From: Streptomyces sp. NBC_01198 | GTDB lineage: Bacteria; Actinomycetota; Actinomycetes; Streptomycetales; Streptomycetaceae | Assembly (NCBI RefSeq): GCF_036010485.1 | Contig: NZ_CP108568.1 | Span: forward strand, 4,223,001-4,287,000 | Length of the DNA stretch: 64,000 nucleotides | Direction of reading: 5' to 3' | Part shown: positions 49,813-57,894 of the stretch, in pieces | Numbering within the stretch: the stretch's first letter is position 1 | Layout: each line of letters begins with the position of its first letter | Notes under the pieces: generated by a model | Told to the model about the DNA's origin: nothing | The model's database searches: none | The model's input: the letters and a program-made list of their open reading frames with translations, nothing else | Made by a program: the position numbers and the translations under genes

Positions 49813-50118
49813 TCAGGCCGCGAGAGCGACGGTTGAACGGGTGAGCCGGGTGCGGGCGGCGACGTAGTCGTTGAGCGCCTCGGCCGGGATGCGGCGCAAG
49901 CGGCCGACGGTGACGGACGGGATCTCGCCGGAGGCGAGCAGCGCGTACATGGTGGTCCGGCCGACGCTCGGGCGCCGGGCGGCTTCCTCGACGGTGAGCG
50001 CGACCAGCGTGGGGTCGTACGCGGTCGATGTGCTGGCGTGCAGGAGGCGCAGAAGGTCTTGCTGGCTGACGCCGAGTGCGTCCGCCAGCAAGGCAATGGG
50101 CGTGGGTGTTGCAGGCAT
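49813..50118 (-). CDS. xis: Excisionase (helix-turn-helix)
   Basis: 101 residues from ATG 50118, with GAGAGGA upstream; it ends ten bases before the integrase start. The N-terminal 45 residues (PIALLADALGVSQQDLLRLLHAS) form an extra helical segment. The MerR-like core is ALTVEEAARRPSVGRTTMYALLASGEIPSVTVGRLRRIPAEALNDYVAARTRL. Counterpart of the excisionase in AICE 1. No gene lies in 50119-50341. Confidence 0.88.
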   Translation of the reverse strand: MPATPTPIALLADALGVSQQDLLRLLHASTSTAYDPTLVALTVEEAARRPSVGRTTMYALLASGEIPSVTVGRLRRIPAEALNDYVAARTRLTRSTVALAA

Positions 50119-50341
50119 GGGGTTCCTCTCGGCGGCGCGGGGCAACGCGCTGCCGTGCTGACTGGTGGGATGGGCGGTGAATGAAGCGATCCCGCGTGCC
50201 TGGTCCTCGGCGTTGGTAGCGCCGAGGACCGATGCGGGTGTGTGACGAGGCTGGGCCGGTGCGAGGCGGCGACAGGCAGACGGCCTACGCCGTGCGGAGG
50301 GCCGGGCATGGTCGACGGCAGCGGAGAGAGGGGCTCTCCCT

Positions 50342-50860
50342 CTACTGGTCGGTGGAGGGCCCCTTGCGCAGCGGGTCTCCGGGGGAGTTCGGGGCCGGGT
50401 ACCACTCGGGTCCGGTGCCCCCGCCGACGTTCACGCCCTGGGCCGCGAGGCGCTCCGCGATCTCGTCGTACTCGCGCTCGGCCTCTTCGAGCCGGGCTCT
50501 GGCGCCCTGCTCGATGTCGTGGGCGGTTCTCCACTCCTGCTCGGCCTTCTGGACGCGGTAGCCGGCCTCCTGCAGTTCGTAGTCCGGCTCGTCGGGGCCG
50601 GCGACGGCCTCGGTCATGAAGTGGGCGGCGGGGACGTTGAGGGCCTTGGCCAGGCCGACGACCTCGTCGAAGCGCAGCAGGCGGGTGCCGTTCTCGATCT
50701 TGGCGATCTGGGTCTGGTGGAACTTGAACCCAAGCTGGGTCATGCGCTCGGCCAGGTCTTCCTGCGACAGGCGTGCGGCCTTCCGCAGCACCTTCATGTT
50801 GTGCGCCACCAGAGCCTCGCCCTCAAGGGGCGTGTAGCGGTGCGCGTCCGGACTGGACAT
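50342..50860 (-). CDS. XRE family repressor of second element
   Basis: 172 residues from ATG 50860, with AAGGGAGG upstream. The HTH region reads VAHNMKVLRKAARLSQEDLAERMTQLGFKFHQTQIAKIENGTRLLRFDEVVGLAKALNVPAAHFM. A coiled coil follows (residues about 105-145, VQKAEQEWRTAHDIEQGARARLEEAEREYDEIAERLAA). It is divergent from the DUF3631 gene and probably controls the promoter at 51024-51053, whose spacer holds an inverted repeat. It replaces the GntR/NUDIX switch of AICE 1. Confidence 0.87.
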   Translation of the reverse strand: MSSPDAHRYTPLEGEALVAHNMKVLRKAARLSQEDLAERMTQLGFKFHQTQIAKIENGTRLLRFDEVVGLAKALNVPAAHFMTEAVAGPDEPDYELQEAGYRVQKAEQEWRTAHDIEQGARARLEEAEREYDEIAERLAAQGVNVGGGTGPEWYPAPNSPGDPLRKGPSTDQ

Positions 50861-51023
50861 GTCGACCTCCCTTCGACCCGGTCTCGACGCGCCGGGATAG
50901 ACCAAAACAATATCGCATGAAGAACCCATGCTGCAAGCGGTTGAGCTGTTCGTTATGTGATCGTGACAATGGCCGGACCAGCTGACATGCTGAAATCGCA
51001 TGCTCTAAGAATGCCAGAAGCGC

Positions 51024-51053
51024 TTGACTGGCGGCGCGCGCCAGTGATATGAA
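51024..51053 (+). promoter_or_regulatory. Probable promoter with operator in spacer, upstream of DUF3631 gene
   Basis: TTGACT (51024-51029) and TATGAA (51048-51053) with 18-bp spacing match a housekeeping promoter. Arms CTGGCG (51028-51033) and CGCCAG (51039-51044) form an inverted repeat filling the spacer, well placed for repression. The whole divergent gap 50861-51241 is also unusually AT-rich around 50,900-51,070. Confidence 0.6.
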
Positions 51054-51241
51054 TGTTCTAACGCCGCATGAGGATCCCAACCTGAAGGAGGTTGAGCGTC
51101 GAGACTGACGCCGCACAGCACAAAGCCCCCGGCGCTACCAACACCGGGGGCCTGACGGAAACCACGCCACCGCCCATCCCAGGACAGTCAGCCAACGGCG
51201 GACCGGGTTGCCCCCCGGAACCCGCCGAGCAAGGAGTCTCC

Positions 51242-52561
51242 GTGAACGAGGGTACTGCCTCCAGCCACGGCCCCGCAGCCCCAGGCCCCATCCCACCGGC
51301 CAGCACCTGGCCACCCGTCGCACAGCCAGGCGGAGGCCACCGGCCACCCCAACCCGACGCCGTGCCCCCGCTCCCCGCCCCCGTGCAGGCACCCGCACCG
51401 GACCGGCCAGAGGAGCCGACCAGGCCACCGGAGATACCCGACATACCGCCGACCGAGGGCGACGAACTGCTCAGGCGGCTGCAGACGCTGATCGCCAGGT
51501 TCGTGGTCCTGCCCTCGGACGAGGCGCTGGACGCGGTCACCCTGTGGGTCGCGGCGTCCCACCTGCAGGCCGCCTGGCAGCACGCCCCACGCCTGGCGGT
51601 GGTCGGCCCCGCCAAACGGTGCGGCAAGTCCCGCCTGCTCGACGTGCTCGCCGAGACCGTCCACAGCCCCGTCCTGACCGTCAACTCCACACCCGCGGCG
51701 GTCTTCCGGTCCATCACCGAGGAGCCGCCCACCCTCCTGGTGGACGAGGCTGACACGATCTTCGGGAGCCCGAAGATGGCCGAGAAGAACGAGGAGATGC
51801 GCGGCCTGCTCAACGCCGGGCACCAGCGCGACCGCTACGTCCTGCGGGTCGTGGGCAGCGACCACACCCCGCACAGGTTCCACACCTTCGCCATGGCAGC
51901 CATCGCCGGCATCGGCGACCTGCCCGACACGATCATGGACCGCTCCATCGTGATCCGGATGCGCCGCCGGGCCGAAGGCGAGCGCGTCTCGCCGTACCGC
52001 ACCAAGCGCGACAGCCCCGCCCTTCGCGCGATGCGCGCCGAACTGGCCTGCTGGACCAAGCCCCTGGCCGACCAGGCCCTGCACCTGGAACCGCAGATGC
52101 CGGTCGAGGACCGCGCCGCCGACACGTGGGAACCGCTGGTCATCGTCGCCGACCTCGCCGGCGGCTCCTGGCCCCGCCGGGCACGCCAGGCATGCACACG
52201 CCTCGTTACCTGCGAGGCCGAGTCCGAGGACGACCAGCCCAGCGGTGCGCGGATCCTCGCCGACATCCGGCGAATCTTCTTCTCCGCCAGCGACCCGGAC
52301 AGCATCGCCACCGACCAGCTCCTGTTCGCCCTCAACGGCGACCCCGAAGCCCCCTGGGCCGAGTGGGGGCGAGGTGGCCTGACCCCGCGCGGCCTCGCGG
52401 GCATGCTGCGCGAGTTCGGCATCTGCTCGGGCAACGTCCGCATCGGCGACGGCACCCAGCGCAAGGGCTACATGCGCAACAAGTTCGCCGACGCCTGGCG
52501 CCGCTACTGCCCCACCGTCCATCCCCTCGGCCCCACCCCGAGAGAGGGCACCCCGCGCTGA
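51242..52561 (+). CDS. DUF3631 ATPase (second element)
   Basis: 439 residues from GTG 51242, with AAGGAG seven bases upstream. The frame is open to a TTG at 51092 that abuts another AAGGAGG, so a longer form is possible. The first 75 residues are Pro-rich. P-loop VVGPAKRCGKSRLLDVLAE, Walker B PTLLVDEADTIFGSPK, then RYVLRVVGSDHTPHRFHTFAMAAIAGIGDLPDTIMDRSIVIRMRRRAEGE. Related to the AICE 1 protein by these motifs. No primase-polymerase gene is present beside it, so its replication partner is unknown. Palindromic repeats follow at 52624. Confidence 0.85.
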   Translation: MNEGTASSHGPAAPGPIPPASTWPPVAQPGGGHRPPQPDAVPPLPAPVQAPAPDRPEEPTRPPEIPDIPPTEGDELLRRLQTLIARFVVLPSDEALDAVTLWVAASHLQAAWQHAPRLAVVGPAKRCGKSRLLDVLAETVHSPVLTVNSTPAAVFRSITEEPPTLLVDEADTIFGSPKMAEKNEEMRGLLNAGHQRDRYVLRVVGSDHTPHRFHTFAMAAIAGIGDLPDTIMDRSIVIRMRRRAEGERVSPYRTKRDSPALRAMRAELACWTKPLADQALHLEPQMPVEDRAADTWEPLVIVADLAGGSWPRRARQACTRLVTCEAESEDDQPSGARILADIRRIFFSASDPDSIATDQLLFALNGDPEAPWAEWGRGGLTPRGLAGMLREFGICSGNVRIGDGTQRKGYMRNKFADAWRRYCPTVHPLGPTPREGTPR

Positions 52562-52623
52562 CCCGCCACCCGCAGGACGCGTACCAGCCGTCCCTGCCGT
52601 AACGCCGCAGCCAACAGGGCACC

Positions 52624-52684
52624 GTTCAGAGGCTGAACATGAGGCCGTTCAGAAACTGAACACGACGCCGTTCAGACACTGAAC
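52624..52684. repeat. Three GTTCAG-N3-CTGAAC palindromes at 23-bp period
   Basis: Perfect inverted repeats at 52624-52638 (centre AGG), 52647-52661 (AAA) and 52670-52684 (ACA), each starting exactly 23 bases after the last. They begin 63 bases after the DUF3631 stop. Regular spacing and identical half-sites suggest binding of several dimers in a row, as in plasmid iterons or strong operators. Confidence 0.8.
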
Positions 52685-53019
52685 GCAGGCGCTCGCCCGG
52701 CCAGCCAGCAGGCGGCCTGTCGCCCGCACCCACCACCCCGTGCGGGCGGCAGACCGGGCCAGGACGACACACACCTCCGTCTCGTGCCGTCCCAACCGTC
52801 CCTGCCGCATAACCGCAGCTCAGCGCACCTTCCGCCAAGACGGTTCGCCGTCCCAAGACGGAACCGGTCCCGCCACCAAGACGGCAGCAGCCCGCCACAC
52901 CACGGCACGCCCCCGCCGGGCGTGCCCGTGCCGTGCCCGCGCTGACCTGCGGCTGCAACGGCCAAGACGCCAAGACGGATCTTCCAGCACACCCCTCGCC
53001 CGTAAGGATGTTCTCCCGC
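52685..53019. repeat. Non-coding stretch with CCAAGACGG repeats
   Basis: Between the palindromes and the DUF2637 start no gene is seen. Five copies of CCAAGACGG (one ending in C) lie at 52835, 52853, 52876, 52962 and 52970, all in the same orientation, the last two in 8-bp tandem. With the palindromes this makes a 350-base region dense in repeats, the best origin-like candidate of the second element. Confidence 0.6.
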
Positions 53020-53832
53020 ATGCCCACCACCCCGCCGGACGCGCACCCGGCCGCCACGGGTGCGTTCGCCCGGACGACGATCACGGTCGTGATGGCGGTC
53101 ATCGCCGCGCTCGCCTTCGTGTTCTCCTTCGGCAACGTCTGGGCGCTGGCCCTCCGACTTGGGGTGCCGCGCCCGATCGCACCGCTGATCGCCCCGATGG
53201 TCGACCTGTCCGTGGTCGGCCTGCTCGTCGCCCTGCACCACCTGGCCGCCCACGGCACCGACCCCGCCGACCTGCGCTCAGCCACCCGTCTGATGCACCT
53301 GTGCGGCCTGCTGACCCTCGCCCTGAACACCGCCGAGCCGCTGCTGGCAAGGCACTACGGCCGCGCCGCCCTCGACACGGTCGCCCCTGCTCTGCTGCTC
53401 GGCTGGGGAGCTGTCGGCCCCACACTGCTCCGCCATCTCCACACACCTGCCGAACCGGCGGGGCAGCACCAACAGATCACGGTCCCGGAGGCTGCCGCCC
53501 TCATACCTGCCGAGCGGGCACGCGTACAGGCAACCGCCCCAGCCCACCCCTCACTCCCAGCCCGGCCGGGGAAGGCCAAGCCCGCCGCACCGGGCAAACG
53601 CACCGGACGACCCCCGGCAGCAACCATGGACCAGCTCATCGCCACGGCCCGCCCGGCCGTCGCCGAGCACGGCGTCAGCGTCGCGGTGGTCAAGCAGGCC
53701 CTGCGCGACGCCAGCACGCCAGTCAGCAGCGCCCGCTTCACCCAGCTGATGAAGCACCTCAAGGACGAACACTCCCGAGCGGAAACGCCGCAGGCGGAGC
53801 ACGAGCCAGAGCGAGCCCACCCCGCCGCCTGA
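53020..53832 (+). CDS. DUF2637 membrane protein (SpdA-like, second element)
   Basis: 270 residues from ATG 53020, with AAGGA eleven bases upstream; ATG 53008 overlaps that site. Membrane helices are TTITVVMAVIAALAFVFSFGNVWAL, the DUF2637 hallmark APLIAPMVDLSVVGLLVALHHLA, LMHLCGLLTLALNTAEPLLA and VAPALLLGWGAVGPTLLRHL. The C-terminal soluble part ends in a small helical or HTH-like domain: TMDQLIATARPAVAEHGVSVAVVKQALRDASTPVSSARFTQLMKHL. Counterpart of 41957-42820 in AICE 1. The gap to 54081 holds no gene. Confidence 0.82.
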   Translation: MPTTPPDAHPAATGAFARTTITVVMAVIAALAFVFSFGNVWALALRLGVPRPIAPLIAPMVDLSVVGLLVALHHLAAHGTDPADLRSATRLMHLCGLLTLALNTAEPLLARHYGRAALDTVAPALLLGWGAVGPTLLRHLHTPAEPAGQHQQITVPEAAALIPAERARVQATAPAHPSLPARPGKAKPAAPGKRTGRPPAATMDQLIATARPAVAEHGVSVAVVKQALRDASTPVSSARFTQLMKHLKDEHSRAETPQAEHEPERAHPAA

Positions 53833-54081
53833 ACCAAGGAGCTGTGCCGCCGGCCATCCGCCCGAACCGGTCCCACCGGTTCGGGCGGGTGACCTCTTGC
53901 CGCCTTACCCGACACGGATGTGCGGAAGTCCCCACCACCCCGACATCCGCACATCAGGCCACCGCCGTCTACACCCCGAACGCGGATCGGCCAAACCGCC
54001 AACCCCCCGAACCATGACCCGTGCAACGAAAGGACTCAACCCGTCAATCGCCACACCGCAAACGCCCCGCTGGAGAACACC

Positions 54082-54783
54082 GTGAAGCCCACCCCCGACA
54101 CCGCCAAGGACAACGAGGAAAGCCCTGAGCCCGCAGCCAAAGCCCGTAAAGTGGCTGGTCTGTGGAGGCGTGCCTTCAACAACCCGGCTCCTGGCGGAGC
54201 CAGTAGTACCCCGAGTCCGACTTGCGGCCGGATCGGGGGGATCTCCGCCCCAGGGGTGGCGGAGACTGCCCAGCGCGAGGGCGCGCAGGGCTGGGAGATC
54301 GGGGCCGCACCCGATCCGGACACGCTCCACGCCACCCAGCGCACCGTCATCAAGCCTGCGTCCACCGCACCCGCCGCCCACGGCATGCAGCCCACGATCC
54401 GCCGCTTCACCGGCGACAAGCGCACCGTTCGCGTCGGCCCCCTGCGCTTCACTGCCGACGAACACGGCTGCCTCCGCGAAGCCGCCGCAGAGCACGGCTA
54501 CAAGGGCGAATCCGGCTTCGCGGCCGACATCGTCCTCGCCTTCGTCGCGGGCCGGTTCACCGCGAATCTCCCCCTGTCCGAGGATCGGCGTCGTACGCAC
54601 GTCTTCCGCGCCCAGGTCCTGCGCGCCCTCAACCGCGTCGGCAACAACGTCAACCAGATCGCCCGAGCCCTGAACAGCGATTACACCCCACCCGATGTAC
54701 GCGAGCGCCTCGACGAGCTGCACCAGCTGCTCGCCGCGATCGCTGAAGCCCTGCGCGAGCCCGCCGACCGGGCGGAGGCCTGA
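54082..54783 (+). CDS. MobC-like relaxosome accessory protein
   Basis: 233 residues from GTG 54082, with GGAG six bases upstream. The C-terminal 120 residues are the real domain: VRVGPLRFTADEHGCLREAAAEHGY, then RAQVLRALNRVGNNVNQIARALNSDYTPPDVRERLDELHQLLAAIAEAL. The R-V-G-N-N-V-N-Q-I-A-R-x-x-N block is the MobC signature. The first 100 residues are low-complexity and overlap inverted repeats, so a start near ATG 54385 is possible and the 5' part may be the transfer origin rather than protein. It is six bases from the relaxase start. Confidence 0.8.
   Translation: MKPTPDTAKDNEESPEPAAKARKVAGLWRRAFNNPAPGGASSTPSPTCGRIGGISAPGVAETAQREGAQGWEIGAAPDPDTLHATQRTVIKPASTAPAAHGMQPTIRRFTGDKRTVRVGPLRFTADEHGCLREAAAEHGYKGESGFAADIVLAFVAGRFTANLPLSEDRRRTHVFRAQVLRALNRVGNNVNQIARALNSDYTPPDVRERLDELHQLLAAIAEALREPADRAEA
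54242..54265. repeat. Inverted repeat upstream of mob genes (possible oriT part)
   Basis: TCTCCGCC (54242-54249) and GGCGGAGA (54258-54265) with an 8-nt centre. An AGGGCGCGCAGGG stretch follows near 54,279; it resembles the nic-side sequence of RSF1010-type transfer origins on the complementary strand. Location just before the MobC core and relaxase suits an oriT. The match is weak. Confidence 0.35.
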
Positions 54784-54788
54784 CCACC

Positions 54789-56519
54789 GTGATCGCCGCC
54801 ATCAAGCCCGCTGGTGCCAACACCCGTGGCCTGCTCGCCTACCTCTACGGCCCCGGCCGCCACGACGAGCATCTCGACCCGCACATCGTGGCCGGCTTCG
54901 CCATGCTCGGCATGCCCGATCCCGGACGCGACGAGAACGGCACCCTCACCGAACTCGGCCACTACCTCGACGCGCCCGTCGACTTGCGCAACAGCGAGTT
55001 CGGCAAGCCGGTCACCGACCATGTCTGGCACTGCCCCGTCCGCGCCGCGCCCGAAGACCGCTTCCTTTCCGACGCCGAGTGGGGCGATATCGCTCAGCGC
55101 ATCGTCGCGGCTGCTGGCATCGCCCCGGCAGGCGACGACCTTGCCTGCCGCTGGATCGTAGTCCGCCACGCCGACGACCACATCCACATCCTCGCCACCA
55201 CGGTCCGCGAAGACGGCCGCCGCCCCAAACTCCACGACAGCGGCGTCCGCGTCGGGAACGAATGCCGCAAGATCGAGAAGGACTACGGCCTACGCCGCCT
55301 GAACAAGGGCGACCGCACCGCCACCCGCGCCCCCAGCCAGGCCGAGATGCACAAGGCTGCCCGCCTCGGCTGGGAGCAGACCAGCCGCGCCTGGCTCCAG
55401 GACCGCATCCGCGCCGCCATCCCCCACGCCGCCACTGCCGAAGAACTCCTCGCCTACCTCGAAGCAGGCGATGTCATGGTCAAGCCGCGCCGCGGCCCGT
55501 CCGGTGACCTCCTCGGCTACTCCGTCGGCCGCCCCGGCGACCTCAACGAGGACGGCGAGCAGATCTATTACCCCGGCGGGAAGATCGCCCCCGACCTCAC
55601 CCTGCCCAAGCTGAAAGCCCGCCTGGAAGCCAGCACATCTGAGGAGTACCCCACCGCCCGCCGCAACCGGCCCGGGACCCCCTGGCAGCACGCCACCGAA
55701 GTCCTCGACACCTTCGCCTACGAGACCAGCGGTACTGGCGACAGCGCCGACACCCGGGGCCAGGCTCAGATCGCCGCCCTCGGCGAGCTGATCGAAGCCA
55801 CCGCCCAGGCCGCCCCCGCGGAACTGTGCGCCGAACTCCGCTCAGCAGCACGAGCCTTCGCTCACGCCCAGCGCTCCCAGATCCGCGCCGAACACCACAC
55901 CGCCACCGGACTGCGAACCGCCGCACGCGACCTCGTCAACGCGGGCACCGGCAAGGACGCCAGCCCTCTCGCCGTCCTGCTCTCAGCCCTCATCTGGTCC
56001 GCCATCCTCGCCGAACGCTGGCACACAGCCCGAAGCCATGCCCAGCAGGCCGCCGCCGCCCACCAGTCCGTCCAGCACCTCCAAGCCGCCTACGACCAGG
56101 CAGCCCCACCCCTGCTTGCCGCCCTCACCCGCCGCCAGCCCAACCCGAACACCCGCGCCACCCTCGCCAACGACGTGCGCACCGCCATCCCCGACCACGC
56201 CGCCCGCATCCTCGCCGACCCCGACTGGCCCGCCCTCGCCACCGCCCTCGCCGACGCCGAAGCAGGCGGCCACCAGCCAGCCCGCCTCCTGAAAGAAGCA
56301 GCCGAGCAACGCGAACTCCACACCGCCCGGTTGCCAGCCCGTGTCCTGCTCAGCCGCATCCAACACACGAGCCGCAACCCCGCCCCCAACCCCCGGGCCG
56401 AAGCCGCCCGCCTGCGGTCCCCAGCGACCGGGGGGTCTCGTGCAGTTCAGGGGCACGCTCCCCAGGCTGCGACTCCCAACCCGCTGTCTGAGGCTGCTGG
56501 GTTCCGCCGTCGACGGTGA
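54789..56519 (+). CDS. Relaxase/mobilization nuclease
   Basis: 576 residues from GTG 54789. N-terminal relaxase domain: IAAIKPAGANTRGLLAYLYGPGRHDEHLDPHIVAGF (Tyr19 a possible nucleophile), then CRWIVVRHADDHIHILATTVREDGRRPKLHDSGVRVGNECRKIEKDYGL with the metal-binding three-His motif (H-A-D-D-H-I-H). The C-terminal 250 residues are helical, Ala-rich, and lack helicase or primase motifs. It nicks at oriT and pilots single-stranded DNA. Since no translocation ATPase or secretion gene is seen here, the element should borrow transfer functions. Convergent with the broken XRE gene. Confidence 0.88.
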   Translation: MIAAIKPAGANTRGLLAYLYGPGRHDEHLDPHIVAGFAMLGMPDPGRDENGTLTELGHYLDAPVDLRNSEFGKPVTDHVWHCPVRAAPEDRFLSDAEWGDIAQRIVAAAGIAPAGDDLACRWIVVRHADDHIHILATTVREDGRRPKLHDSGVRVGNECRKIEKDYGLRRLNKGDRTATRAPSQAEMHKAARLGWEQTSRAWLQDRIRAAIPHAATAEELLAYLEAGDVMVKPRRGPSGDLLGYSVGRPGDLNEDGEQIYYPGGKIAPDLTLPKLKARLEASTSEEYPTARRNRPGTPWQHATEVLDTFAYETSGTGDSADTRGQAQIAALGELIEATAQAAPAELCAELRSAARAFAHAQRSQIRAEHHTATGLRTAARDLVNAGTGKDASPLAVLLSALIWSAILAERWHTARSHAQQAAAAHQSVQHLQAAYDQAAPPLLAALTRRQPNPNTRATLANDVRTAIPDHAARILADPDWPALATALADAEAGGHQPARLLKEAAEQRELHTARLPARVLLSRIQHTSRNPAPNPRAEAARLRSPATGGSRAVQGHAPQAATPNPLSEAAGFRRRR

Positions 56520-56594
56520 CACCGTCTACCGACACGCAAAGGGCGGAGAACCGCCGTATGCAGCGAAGTCGGTTAGCACGCCGCGACGCCGAGG

Positions 56595-57751
56595 TCAGCT
56601 GGCCAGCGCCTCGCCGAGCCGGGTGTGTGCGGCTCCTGGGAGCGTCTGGTGCAGGGCTTCGGCCCGCGAGCGGACGAGCCCCTCGCGGTACGCCTGCGGC
56701 AGCCGCTCCCAGATGCCGACCGCCTTGTCGGCTGCTGCTGCCGGATCGCCGTCGGCGTGCAGGCAGGTCGCGGCGTCCATCTCCAGTAGCGCCCGCGTCA
56801 TCACGGAAGGCGATGTGGTGAGGGCCAGCGCCGCCTCCTGCTCGGCGTAGGCCTCGCGCGTACGCCCCATGAGGGTGAACGCCTGCGAGAGGTGGACGTG
56901 GTGCTTCTGGAGCGGGTACCCGAACCACGTGTCGGCGGCCTGACTCCCGTCGATGCGCTCCGCGATCAGGCGAGCGTCGGCCACAGAACGAAGCGCGCCT
57001 TGGTGGTCCCCGGCGGACGCAAGCGCCCGAGCGGTGACGGCCGCGGCGAGGGCGGCAGCCGCTGATGGTGCCTGGCCGGCTTCGGCGCGGGCGCGCATGG
57101 CGAGGTCGGCTGCGGAGCGCGGGGCACCGTAGTTGAGGGGGACCATCGCATGACGGGCCAGTGCCCAGGCGAGCATCTGCCGGTCGCCTGACTCGCGGGC
57201 TGCCTGCTCGGCGGTCGCGAACCAGCCGTGTGCGTCGCGCTGGTCGCTGCGGTCGTGCTGGATGATCGCCACCAGGCCGGTGATTCCGGCGGCTGTACGG
57301 GCCAGGTCAGCGCGAGTCCCGGCCGCGTGGGGGCGGCTGAGCACGTCCCGCAGCAGGTCGAGGTCACCTCGCATCTCCGCGAGAACGACCGCCGGCGGAC
57401 GACCGCGGTAGCCACCGCGGTGACGTTCGAACGCCCCGTCCAGGTAGGCGAGATCACCTGCGTCGGAGCCGGACAGAGCCGCGTCGATGCCCTGCCTAGC
57501 CTCCGCGAGACCGGGCAGCGCGACCGCGCCGGTCGCAGCGGCGGCTGCCGCGCCGAGGAAGCGTCGTCGATCCACCTCCGTGCCCTCCTCTCCTTCTGCG
57601 ATGCCGGACCCGGGGAGACGTTGGAGCCTGCGCCGCTGCCTGCTGAGTCTCACGGCCTTGGCGACCTCCTCGACCGGCGTCCCGTAGACCTCGGCAAGAA
57701 GCGCGTGCCAAGCGGGAATCGGTAAGCGGCGCTCGGTCTCCCAGCGCTTCA
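56595..57751 (-). pseudogene. XRE regulator, 3' part, cut by IS5-type insertion
   Basis: From the insertion point the minus-strand frame gives LKRWETERRLPIPAWHALLAEVYGTPVEEVAKAVRLSRQRRRLQRLPGSG, a linker with RRRFLGAAAAAATGAVALPGLAEA, and a helical repeat domain of about 300 residues that ends at TRLGEALAS. The phrase before the break belongs right after WFDPENL of the 5' fragment at 59430-59559; joined, WFDPENLKRWETERRLPIP is the usual XRE motif. So one intact gene was split. The 3-bp duplication TCA flanks the IS. Any product from an internal start would lack the DNA-binding helices. Confidence 0.85.
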
Positions 57752-57841
57752 GAAGGCGTCCTCTTACCGTGTGGGTTGGTGCTGGTGTTCGGAACGGCGT
57801 GATGGATCGGGTGAGTTGATCGTCTTCCGCGCATGAAAGAA

Positions 57842-57893
57842 GGGCCTCCTGGTAGTACGCGGGTGTCGAATCCGTTGGCACCACAGGAGGCCC
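57842..57893 (+). promoter_or_regulatory. Stem that can hide the transposase ribosome site
   Basis: GGGCCTCCTG (57842-57851) pairs perfectly with CAGGAGGCCC (57884-57893), which contains the AGGAGG ribosome site of the transposase GTG at 57895. A transcript entering from outside would include both arms and fold, blocking translation. A transcript starting inside the loop would not. Confidence 0.55.
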
Positions 57894-57894
57894 C

